The notes under the pieces were generated by a model that was given only the letters and a program-made list of their open reading frames with translations, made no database searches and had not been told where the DNA came from. DNA of 64,000 nt from Palsa-513 sp036510225 (GTDB lineage Bacteria; Actinomycetota; Thermoleophilia; Solirubrobacterales; Solirubrobacteraceae), in contig DATCEH010000125.1 in NCBI GenBank assembly GCA_036510225.1, forward strand, positions 1 through 64,000. The letters run 5' to 3'. The translations under genes were made by a program, and so were the position numbers. The first letter of the stretch is position 1. Each line of letters begins with the position of its first letter. Positions 8,514-16,327 of the stretch are shown here, in pieces.

Positions 8514-10157
8514 CTAGCGCGCGGCCGCGGCGGACACCTGCCGGTCGACGTCGCGTTCGACGCCCCGGCGCAGTCCTGGGCCCGCCTGGAACGCGGCCCC
8601 CGACGACGCGGTCGTGGCGCCGTTGACGACGATCCCGAGTGGCTCGATGCCGGTCTCGCGCAGCTCTGTGGCCAGGTGCTGCGCCCCGGCGATCGTATCC
8701 TGGCGGACGCGGACGACGATGATCACACCGTCGACCAGGTTCATCAGCGGCATCGCGTCGGAGAACAACGATGCCGGCGGCGAGTCGACGATCACCCGGT
8801 CGTAGCTCTGCATCAGCTCGCGGAGGATGCGGGACATCGCGTCGGAGGCGAGCAATGCGTAGGCATCCTCGTCGGCGAAGCCTCCGAACAGCACGTCCAG
8901 CCCGGACCCGCCGCGCTCGGCCCCGGCCTCACGGACGCCCTGTTCCGGCGCGCCCTCCGACGACGCGGCATTTCGCAGCGGCAGGCGAACCCGGCGGACG
9001 AACTTCGAGCGATCCGCCCGCGGGGTCCGAAGCAGGTCGACGAGCCCCGCGCCACCGTCCTCACCCAGCAGCGCCGCGAGGTCGGGCTCGCGCAGGTCCG
9101 CCTCGACCAGCACGACGCGCTCTCCCGCCTCCGCCGCGGCCGCTGCCAGATGCCAGGCGACCGTCGTCGTTCCGCTGCCACGCGTCGGCGAGGTGACCAG
9201 GACCGAGCGCGCGCCGGACGGCCGGCGTCCGCTTCGCAGGCGGGCGTGCAGCCTGCGCATCGGCTCCTGGAGCGCAGCCGGGGTCGAGGCGGCCGCCGGG
9301 TGGCCGCCGCGCCGTCGCTTCTGTCCGGGAACGACCGCCAGCAGGGGGAGGCCAAGCGCAGCCGAGGTGCCGTCGGGATCCCGCACGCGGTCGTCGGCCT
9401 GATCGAGCATGAGGGCGAGCACGAGACCGAGGAGGAGTCCCGCGAATCCACCGATCAGCGCGTCGTGCGCGGGCCGCGGCGAGGTCGGTGAGTTCGGCCG
9501 CAGCGCGGGTTGCGCGAGCTGGATCCCGCCGTCGTCGACGGCGGCCATCAGCCTCATCTTGAGGACGTCGGCGTCGAGCGTGCTCAGCTGGGCGCGGCGC
9601 GCCGCGAGACTCGGTCTCTGGCCGGCGGCCTGGGCGATCTCCCGCTCGACGCCGTCTCGCGCGGCGAGGATCTGGTTCTGCGTGTTGCTTCGCTGGTAGG
9701 CGATCGTCTCCGCGACGAACGCGTTGGCCAGTTGCGCCGCGTCGGCGGCCGACGGACCGACCGCCTGGACGGTGACGGTGTCCGACTGATCGCCGGCGGG
9801 AACGCTGATGCGGTCAGAGACGTCCTGCGCGGTGAGCCCCCGACCGAGCCGGGCTGCGGTGCGCCGGGCGATGATCGGCAGCGTCACGAGGTCGTGGTCG
9901 GTTGCGGTCTGCTGGTCGGCCGTCTCCTGCGGCGCGGACGCCGGGCCGAAGAGGCTCTGCTGGAGCTGGCCCGCGACGTCGAAGACGACCACCGCGGACG
10001 CCGTGTAGACGTTCGCCCGTGAGCGCGCGATCAGGAACGCCAGGCCGGCGACGACCACGACCGACAACGCGAAGACCCAAGCCCGGCGCCGCAGCCCGGC
10101 GAGCACGTCGCGCAGCTCACGCTGTGGGCGATCGGGTCCGGCGGGCTCATGCAGCAT
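8514..10157 (-). CDS. Wzz-type chain-length protein fused to BY-kinase-like ATPase, Walker A lysine missing
   Basis: 547 residues. An N-terminal Wzz domain has a first membrane helix near residues 30-47 (VFALSVVVVAGLAFLIA) and a second near 225-245 (ALIGGFAGLLLGLVLALML), with a periplasmic-type coiled region between. The cytoplasmic C-terminal part (about 300-525) is a BY-kinase/MinD fold: Walker A region VTSPTRGSGTTTVAW, Walker A' VVLVEADL, Walker B VIVDSPP. The invariant Walker A Lys (GEGKTT in the family) is Thr at about residue 330, and the C-terminus (GVERDVDRQVSAAAAR) has no tyrosine cluster. Tyrosine autokinase activity is therefore doubtful; a structural chain-length role is more likely. 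It overlaps the upstream glycosyltransferase by 11 bases. Confidence 0.9.
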   Translation of the reverse strand: MLHEPAGPDRPQRELRDVLAGLRRRAWVFALSVVVVAGLAFLIARSRANVYTASAVVVFDVAGQLQQSLFGPASAPQETADQQTATDHDLVTLPIIARRTAARLGRGLTAQDVSDRISVPAGDQSDTVTVQAVGPSAADAAQLANAFVAETIAYQRSNTQNQILAARDGVEREIAQAAGQRPSLAARRAQLSTLDADVLKMRLMAAVDDGGIQLAQPALRPNSPTSPRPAHDALIGGFAGLLLGLVLALMLDQADDRVRDPDGTSAALGLPLLAVVPGQKRRRGGHPAAASTPAALQEPMRRLHARLRSGRRPSGARSVLVTSPTRGSGTTTVAWHLAAAAAEAGERVVLVEADLREPDLAALLGEDGGAGLVDLLRTPRADRSKFVRRVRLPLRNAASSEGAPEQGVREAGAERGGSGLDVLFGGFADEDAYALLASDAMSRILRELMQSYDRVIVDSPPASLFSDAMPLMNLVDGVIIVVRVRQDTIAGAQHLATELRETGIEPLGIVVNGATTASSGAAFQAGPGLRRGVERDVDRQVSAAAAR

Positions 10158-11397
10158 GCGAAGACTCCCTCGTCGTTGGGGACCCGGCCTGCGCGGAGGC
10201 GGTCGCGGGATCGGTGCCGGGATGTGCGGTCGCCGGCGACGGCGGGCGGACGGCGCGGCGGTAGACGGCCACGGTCGCGTCGGCGTGCGCGCCCGGGGAG
10301 AAGCGACTCGCGGATGCGGGGCCGGCGGCGGCCATCGCCTCGTAGAGCGGACGATCTGCGAGCACCCTGGCCGCCTCGCGTGCCCACACCTCAGGACTGC
10401 GCGGCGCGAGCAGCAGGCCGTCGACGCCGTCGGTGATGATCTCTCCCGGTCCTCCGAGGTTGGTTGCGAAGACGGGGACGCCGGAGCTCATCGCCTCGAC
10501 GACGACCAGCCCGAACGGCTCCTCCCAGGAGGGTACAAGGAGCAGGTCCAGCGACGCGAGGACGCGGGGGATGTCGTCCCGATGACCCAGCATGTGGACC
10601 GCGTCGGCGAGTCCGAGCTCGGCGATCAGCGAGTGCAGCGACGCCTCGAAGCCGTGATTGTCGTAGCGGCTCGAGTCGAACAGGACCGCTCCGGCGACGG
10701 CGAGCTCCGCCGACGGAAACCGTTCGCGCAGGGCGTGGAGCGCACGCACCGCGTCGTCCTGGCCCTTCCACGGCGTGATCTGACCGACGATCCCGAGCAC
10801 CGGACCGTCCGGCTGGAGGCCGAGCGCCGCGCGGGACTGCGCCCGGTCGAGCTGGGCCGGGCGGAAGCGCTCCGGATCCCCGGGCGGGTGGACGACGTCG
10901 ATCGGGGTGCCGCCGTCGGGCCGGCCCAGCCAACGGTCCTTGACGTAGTGGGAGTCGACGATGATCGCGGCGGCGCGCGATTCGAGCAGCCGGGCGACGA
11001 CGCGTGAGATCGGGTGGGCCGGGAGCACGTCCTGCACGGTGACGACGAGCGGAGCCGACCCCCGTCCACCGCAGATCGACGCGAGTATTCCGGCGCGGAC
11101 CGTCAGTGCGTGGACGAGATCCGCCCGACACTCACCGACGATCCGCCGCAGCGCCAGGCCCCCGAGCGTCAGCCCCGCGCAGCCGCGGGCGAGGTTGGCC
11201 GGGCTCAGGCTGAGGCTCGCCTCCGTCGGGGGCAGGGCGCGCCAGGATATGCCGTGATCGCGGAGCGCCTGCGCGAACGGGCCGTCTGGGCAGGCCACGA
11301 TCGGCTCGACATCGTCAGGCAGATTCGTGAGCAGTCGGATCGACGCGATCTCGGCGCCGCTCTGGAGCCCGGTGTGATTGACGCACAGAACCTTCAT
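10147..11397 (-). CDS. GT4 family glycosyltransferase
   Basis: 416 residues with a GT-B fold. The N-terminal acceptor domain begins MKVLCVNHTGLQSGAE. The donor domain has the GT4 landmarks LGIVGQITPWKGQD and the nucleotide-sugar EX7E motif (PSWEEPFGLVVVEAMSSG). It is expected to add a sugar to an undecaprenyl-linked intermediate on the cytoplasmic side; donor and linkage are not predictable. It overlaps both neighbours by 4-11 bases, so translation is coupled. The C-terminal 40 residues (PPSPATAHPGTD and on) are a disordered Pro/Ala/Thr tail. Confidence 0.92.
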   Translation of the reverse strand: MKVLCVNHTGLQSGAEIASIRLLTNLPDDVEPIVACPDGPFAQALRDHGISWRALPPTEASLSLSPANLARGCAGLTLGGLALRRIVGECRADLVHALTVRAGILASICGGRGSAPLVVTVQDVLPAHPISRVVARLLESRAAAIIVDSHYVKDRWLGRPDGGTPIDVVHPPGDPERFRPAQLDRAQSRAALGLQPDGPVLGIVGQITPWKGQDDAVRALHALRERFPSAELAVAGAVLFDSSRYDNHGFEASLHSLIAELGLADAVHMLGHRDDIPRVLASLDLLLVPSWEEPFGLVVVEAMSSGVPVFATNLGGPGEIITDGVDGLLLAPRSPEVWAREAARVLADRPLYEAMAAAGPASASRFSPGAHADATVAVYRRAVRPPSPATAHPGTDPATASAQAGSPTTRESSHAA

Positions 11398-12545
11398 GCT
11401 GGATCGAGCTCCATGTAGGCCGCCTCATAGTCCGTGACGATGCGTTTCCAGTCGAGCTCGCTGACGCTTGCGCGGGCTGCGGCGCCCATCGCGAGACGTC
11501 GCGACTCGTCGATCTCGATCCGCCCGAGGCAGGCCGCGATCGACTTGCCGCTGCGTTCGACATACCAGCCGTTCTCGCCATCCTGGATCAGGTCCTCGAG
11601 GCCGTTCGTGCTCGTGCCCAGGATCGGCAGTCCGTGCGCGGCGGCCTCGAGCGCGACGAGCGGATGCGCCTCGTAGGCGGTCGGGAGGACGAACGCATCC
11701 GCGGCGGCGTAGTAAGGCTTGGGATCGGCCTGGTGGCCGACGAAGCTCACGCGGTCGAGGACTCCGGCCCGCTCGGCCAGCGCGCGGTAGCGCTCGGTGT
11801 CTCCGCGGCCGACCACGACCAGCCGCCAGCGGGCCGCGTCGGCCAGGGCTTCGATCGTGTGGGCAAGGCCCTTGCGCTCCCAATCTCCACCGACGAAGAC
11901 CGCGAGTGGATCCTCCCCGGTCTGGAGTTGCCCGCGGACGCGCTCGCGGGCTGCGTCGTCGGGCCGGAAGGTTGCGCTGTCGACGCCGTTGGGAATCACG
12001 CGGAGCGTCCCGTCGAGCACGCCGTAGTGACGGCGCAGCTCACGGCCGACGCCGGCCGACACGGTGATCAGCATGCGCGCGGGCCGCCGCGCATAGCACC
12101 AGTGCTCGAGCGCTGTGCCGATCAACGTGGTCATGCGATCGTTGAGGCGGTAGAGGCGCGAACTGCGACTCGCACGCGAGAGCCCGTGATCGGCGAACGC
12201 GCGGAAGCAGAACTGCACGGTGATCGCGTCGGCCCGGGGAAGCACGACCGCGCCGACCGTGTGCAGGTAGCCGACGCGCCGGCGCCAGACCGCGATCGAG
12301 CCGAGCACGGCGAACATGAACGTCGCGAGCGCGGCCGGGCGCGCCGGACCTGGGATCCGGACGAACCGCAGGTTCGGACCGGCCGGAAGGTCGCAGCGCC
12401 GGGCGATCACGACGAGCTTGTGGCCGCGCTCGAGGAGCCCGCACGCGAGCTCGAACGCCGCGCGCTCCATGCCCCCGATCGGGGCGATGTCGTAGGCGAC
12501 GAGGGTGACGGTCCCGGCGTCCGCGGGGGGCTTGCGCATGCTCAC
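11394..12545 (-). CDS. GT4 family glycosyltransferase
   Basis: 383 residues from the GTG at 12545, which overlaps the TGA of the upstream gene as GTGA and has GGGGCG six bases before it; an ATG two codons later (12539) is an alternative. The frame stays open much further upstream, but that part is the shadow of the upstream gene. GT-B features: an N-terminal IAPIGGMERAAFELACGLLERG, the donor-domain VFVGGDWERKGL, and the EX7E-like PTAYEAHPLVALEAAAHGLP. Role as for the neighbouring GT4: one step of repeat-unit assembly in the cytoplasm. It overlaps the next GT by 4 bases. Confidence 0.9.
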   Translation of the reverse strand: MSMRKPPADAGTVTLVAYDIAPIGGMERAAFELACGLLERGHKLVVIARRCDLPAGPNLRFVRIPGPARPAALATFMFAVLGSIAVWRRRVGYLHTVGAVVLPRADAITVQFCFRAFADHGLSRASRSSRLYRLNDRMTTLIGTALEHWCYARRPARMLITVSAGVGRELRRHYGVLDGTLRVIPNGVDSATFRPDDAARERVRGQLQTGEDPLAVFVGGDWERKGLAHTIEALADAARWRLVVVGRGDTERYRALAERAGVLDRVSFVGHQADPKPYYAAADAFVLPTAYEAHPLVALEAAAHGLPILGTSTNGLEDLIQDGENGWYVERSGKSIAACLGRIEIDESRRLAMGAAARASVSELDWKRIVTDYEAAYMELDPA

Positions 12546-15388
12546 AGGCCACGCCCCGTGAGGACGTGGGACCCCGTGCGCAGGAGGATCTTCGCGTCGC
12601 CCCAGATCGACCATTCGGCGACGTAGAGGTAGTCGACCTGCGCCATCTCGTCGAGCGGTACGCGGAGCGGGCCGAGCACCTGCCAGGGGCCGGTGATGCC
12701 CGGTACCACGGACAGGCGCAGGCGGGCCGCCCCGGTGATCAGGGCGTCCTCCTCCGGCACGAGAGGCCGGGGACCGACGAGGCTCATCTCGCCGCGCAGC
12801 ACGTTGATGAGCTGGGGGAGCTCGTCGAGCGACGTGCGGCGTAGGACCCGCCCGACGCGGGTGACACGCGGATCGCGCCTGAGCTTGAAGAGCCCGTCGC
12901 TCTCGTTGAGGCCGAGCAGGCCGTCGCGCTGCTCGTCGGCTCGATCGACCATCGTGCGGAGCTTGAGGATCGAGAAATGGCGCCCGCCACGTCCGACGCG
13001 CGGCTGGCGGAACAACGCCGGGCCCGGCGAGTCGAGCTTGATCAGCAGGGCGATCGCCGCGAAGGCCGGCGCGAGCAGCGCGAGGGCGATCCCGGCGAAC
13101 GCGATGTCGAGGCATCGTTTCACCGCGTGCCGGCCGCGGGCCCGCCTGCGGGTCGAGCACCCCACGACCGGGAGACCGCCGATTCGCTCCACGGTCAGCG
13201 TGTCGAGGCCCGTCTCCAAAGCCGGCAGCACGCTGATGCCGACGCCGAGCGCCTGGAGCCGGCCGATCGTCTCGCTGCGGTCGGCCTCACCGTGTGACCG
13301 CCCGCTGATGATCACGCGGTGCACCTCGAGCCCGCGGACCAGCGCCGGCAAATCCCGGGGCGTGACCGTCGCGGTCGCACGCCCGTTGCGACGTCGCGAG
13401 CCGGCGCCGTTGGACGCGGCGCCCGAACCGGCCAGCACGACGCGGGCGACGACGTGGGCGCGCACCCGCGGCGAGGAGGCGAGGATGCTCGTCACGCGGA
13501 CCGCGGCGGGGTCGTCTCCGAGTACGAGGCAGCGCTCGACGGGGATCATCCGCCGGGCGGCCGAGCGTGCGAGGTGCCTGGCCACGAGCAGCGTGATCGG
13601 GGTGGCGATCCACAGGGCGATCACGTCGCCCAGGTCGACCTGGGCGCCGATCCCGAGGACACCGAGCGCGATCAGCCCCATCAGGGAGAGCGTCGTCGCC
13701 TGGAAGAGCCGGGGGCCATCGTCGAGGCCGGGATCGACGATGCGCGCGGATTCGCCGGCGTAGAGGTGGAGCATCGCGAGCGAGGCGATCAGCAGGAGGG
13801 GCCAGACCACGGCCGTCACCGGGTCGGGCGCCGGGCCACCGAACGCGCGGACACCCAGCCCGGTCGCGAGCGCGGCCGTCAGATCCCCGAGCATCAGGCT
13901 GATCCCCGAGACGAGGTGGCGCTGGCGCACCTGGGCGGGCGGCAGCGGAGCCGGGGCGTCGTCGCGATCGGTGGGCCGCGCGGGCCTGCCCACGCTGGGG
14001 AGGTGCGTGCGTCCGTTTCGGCAGGGTCCCGGCGGGCTGTCGGGCGCTTGGCCGGCGACGCGTTCGACCTCGTCGAGCAGGGCCTGCTGGAAGCTCGCGG
14101 TCGAGAACCGGCGGGCGTTGACGCGGATGCGTTCGGGGTCGAAGGCGTCAAAGTCGACCGAGCGCATCGCTTCCGCGAAGGCCCCGACGTCGCCGAGCGG
14201 CACGGTGACGCCTGTCTCGCCGTCGATCACCGTCTCGCGGGCGCCGCCGGCATCGGCGGCGAGCACCGGCCGCCCGGCCGCCTGGGCCTCGACGGCGGCG
14301 ATCCCGAACTCCTCGACCCCGGGAAGGACGAGCGCCCGCGCCCGGCCGACGACGTCCTCGAGCTCGCGGTCGGAGACGCGCCCGAGGAACTCCGCACTGC
14401 CCGCGTACGCCTCGGCCAGCCGCTGCATGTCGGGACCGGTTCCGACGACCTTGATCCGGCAGTTGGCTCGCTTCGCGGCCTCGAGGGCGACATCGACGCG
14501 TTTGTGGCGTACCAATTCGGACACCGTGACGAAGTAGTCCTCGGGTTCGAGCAGGCCGAACCGCTCGACGTCGACGGGCGGGTGGATGACCGTGGCCTCG
14601 CGGCCCCAGTGGTCTGCGATCCGGCGGCGGGTGACCTCGGAGTTCGCGATGTAGCTCGTGACCCGGCGGCTGGCCGCGACGTCCCAACGGCGGATCCCGG
14701 CGAGCAATCCCCGGAGCATCGGGCGCAGCGGGGCGGGCGCCTCGCTCAGCGCCCGGGCGAGGTCCTCCCACACGTAGCGAAATGGTGAGTGGCAGTAGCA
14801 GACGTGGATTGCCGGGGCGGGTACGGAGACTCCGTGGGCGAACGCGCTGCTGCTCGAGAGGACGATGTCGTGGCCCTCGATCCGCAACCTTCCAGCCGCG
14901 GCCGGCAGCAGCGGCAGGAGGGAGCGGAACCCGCGTTGTCCGAACCCGAGGCGTTGCAGCCCCGAGGTCCGGACACCTCGCCTGGCGAATCGCTCGCCGG
15001 TCCCGTCGGGGTCGTAGAGCAGGGCGAAGAGCGGGGACTCCGGAAAGCAGTCGGCCATCGCGGCGAACGTTCGCTCGGCGCCGCGCATCACGAGCAGGTA
15101 GTCGTGCACCAGGGCGACGCTCGCTCCGCGGAGGATCGGCCCCGGCGAGGGGAAGGCAGCCCGGTCGCCCACGGGCGAGATCGACTGCACCGCCGACACG
15201 TTGCGCAGCGCCGTGGCCGGTTTCGAGGGCGTCACCGGACCGCCGGGACCGGGCCGTCGAGGTTGTCCGTCGCGCCCCCGGACCGCCCGCGGAGGCACGG
15301 GCACCGCGCCGGCGGATCGTGCCGCGTCTGACCCACGTGTACATATCGGAGTACATGCAGTGGTCGCAGCATCGGAGTCATCTGCCAT
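12542..15388 (-). CDS. Glycosyltransferase fused to polyprenyl-phosphate sugar phosphotransferase (initiating enzyme)
   Basis: A 948-codon frame with two complete enzymes. Residues about 85-470 are a GT4 transferase (WbaZ-like: HVCYCHSPFRYVWED, YIANSEVTRRRI, VIHPPVDVERF, PGVEEFGIAAVEAQAAG). After a linker, about 520-948 is a polyprenyl glycosylphosphotransferase: membrane helices, a nucleotide-binding-like middle domain, one more helix near 770-790, and the catalytic block KLDSPGPALFRQPRVG ... RRTSLDELPQLINVLRGEMSLVGPRP. It would load the first sugar-phosphate onto undecaprenyl phosphate and add a later sugar. The start is uncertain: the first 50 codons have atypical composition, and a GTG at 15235 is an alternative giving 897 residues. 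It is first in the minus-strand operon. Confidence 0.9.
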   Translation of the reverse strand: MADDSDAATTACTPICTRGSDAARSAGAVPVPPRAVRGRDGQPRRPGPGGPVTPSKPATALRNVSAVQSISPVGDRAAFPSPGPILRGASVALVHDYLLVMRGAERTFAAMADCFPESPLFALLYDPDGTGERFARRGVRTSGLQRLGFGQRGFRSLLPLLPAAAGRLRIEGHDIVLSSSSAFAHGVSVPAPAIHVCYCHSPFRYVWEDLARALSEAPAPLRPMLRGLLAGIRRWDVAASRRVTSYIANSEVTRRRIADHWGREATVIHPPVDVERFGLLEPEDYFVTVSELVRHKRVDVALEAAKRANCRIKVVGTGPDMQRLAEAYAGSAEFLGRVSDRELEDVVGRARALVLPGVEEFGIAAVEAQAAGRPVLAADAGGARETVIDGETGVTVPLGDVGAFAEAMRSVDFDAFDPERIRVNARRFSTASFQQALLDEVERVAGQAPDSPPGPCRNGRTHLPSVGRPARPTDRDDAPAPLPPAQVRQRHLVSGISLMLGDLTAALATGLGVRAFGGPAPDPVTAVVWPLLLIASLAMLHLYAGESARIVDPGLDDGPRLFQATTLSLMGLIALGVLGIGAQVDLGDVIALWIATPITLLVARHLARSAARRMIPVERCLVLGDDPAAVRVTSILASSPRVRAHVVARVVLAGSGAASNGAGSRRRNGRATATVTPRDLPALVRGLEVHRVIISGRSHGEADRSETIGRLQALGVGISVLPALETGLDTLTVERIGGLPVVGCSTRRRARGRHAVKRCLDIAFAGIALALLAPAFAAIALLIKLDSPGPALFRQPRVGRGGRHFSILKLRTMVDRADEQRDGLLGLNESDGLFKLRRDPRVTRVGRVLRRTSLDELPQLINVLRGEMSLVGPRPLVPEEDALITGAARLRLSVVPGITGPWQVLGPLRVPLDEMAQVDYLYVAEWSIWGDAKILLRTGSHVLTGRGL

Positions 15389-15610
15389 GCACCTTTGCGC
15401 AATGCTCTCGATATCACAAGGTGATGTTCGTCCCCATCGCGGCCGCCGCCGGGGTGAGGGGTGGTGAGATACATCACCCTTGGCGAGCGCTGCATCTCAC
15501 CTCGCGGGCGACGCCGTTGACGGATAGGATTACCATCAGGTGATTGCGACCCGCACATCCAGATCGATGGCTGCGGAGTCGACGCTCATAGCGCGTCGGA
15601 GGAAGTCGTC
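15389..15610. promoter_or_regulatory. Divergent control region of the polysaccharide operon
   Basis: 222 bases between divergent genes, noticeably richer in A/T than the flanks. It holds an interrupted inverted repeat: CAAGGTGATG at 15417-15426 and CATCACCCTTG near 15474-15484. A TTGACG hexamer lies at 15517-15522, with possible -10 candidates unclear. GGAGGAAG at 15599-15606 is the ribosome site of the plus-strand FkbM gene. Confidence 0.45.
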
Positions 15611-16309
15611 GTGACCGGCGTCGCCCACGCTGTTGCAGGACGCGTCAAGAACCGTCTGCTCCCCGAAGGGCTGGCCCTGCGCCGGCTGCCATGCGGGATC
15701 GGCGCGGGGGCACGGATGGAGATCGACTTCCGCCATCAGACGAAGCTGTTCCTCGGGCTCTACGAGATCGAGGTCAACCGCTACATCCGCGAGCTGTGCC
15801 CGCCGTCAGGCGGCTGCTTCGACGTCGGTGGTCAAGCCGGATACGACGCGCTGGTTCTCGCGGGTCTTACCACGGGGCCGGTTGTGTCAATCGACTGCGA
15901 CCCGGACTCGACGGCGAGGATGCGCCGCGTGTTCGCGAGCAATCCGCGGTACGCCGACCGACTCAGCGTGATCGAGGCGACGATCGCGCGGAGCGCGGAC
16001 GGCAGCGGTCATCGCCTCGCGCTCGACGACATCGCCTACTCGCCCGAGGGGTTCGTTCCTGACTTCATCAAGATCGACATCGACGGTGGCGAGGTCGACG
16101 CCCTCGCGGGCGCCGGACGTCTGCTGCGTGACCGGCGGCCGCATCTGATCGTCGAGACCCACTCGCCGCGACTCGAGAGCGACTGCGCCGGGATCCTGCG
16201 CGACGCCGGGTATGCGCCGACCGTGGTGAACCAGCGGTCGTGGTTCAAGGACCTTCGGCCCCCACCGCACAACCGCTGGCTCATCGCGCGTGGCGCGCCG
16301 CGGTCCTGA
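15611..16309 (+). CDS. FkbM-like methyltransferase
   Basis: 232 residues from a GTG with GGAGG eight bases upstream. The SAM-binding loop is CFDVGGQAGYDALVLAG (about residues 73-90), followed by VSIDCDPDS and the FkbM signature FIKIDIDGGEVDALAG. The GGQAGY loop replaces the usual GxNxG, a mild deviation. The C-terminus (APTVVNQRSWFKDLRPPPHNRWL) is as in capsule-linked FkbM proteins. Probable glycan or lipid O-methylation in the cytosol. It reads divergently from the polysaccharide operon across a 222-base shared control region. Confidence 0.85.
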   Translation: MTGVAHAVAGRVKNRLLPEGLALRRLPCGIGAGARMEIDFRHQTKLFLGLYEIEVNRYIRELCPPSGGCFDVGGQAGYDALVLAGLTTGPVVSIDCDPDSTARMRRVFASNPRYADRLSVIEATIARSADGSGHRLALDDIAYSPEGFVPDFIKIDIDGGEVDALAGAGRLLRDRRPHLIVETHSPRLESDCAGILRDAGYAPTVVNQRSWFKDLRPPPHNRWLIARGAPRS

Positions 16310-16327
16310 GTCGCTCCGGCGGCCGCG

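Noticed and set aside
6766..8517. 583-codon plus-strand frame opposite the polymerase-flippase
   Set aside because: Arg/Gly/Asp-rich composition and no fold or motif; the opposite strand encodes clear membrane helices.
12546..13160. N-terminal extension of the second GT4 gene
   Set aside because: The extension lies over the C-terminal catalytic part of the fusion gene in another frame; a GTGA-type start junction at 12545 explains the real gene.
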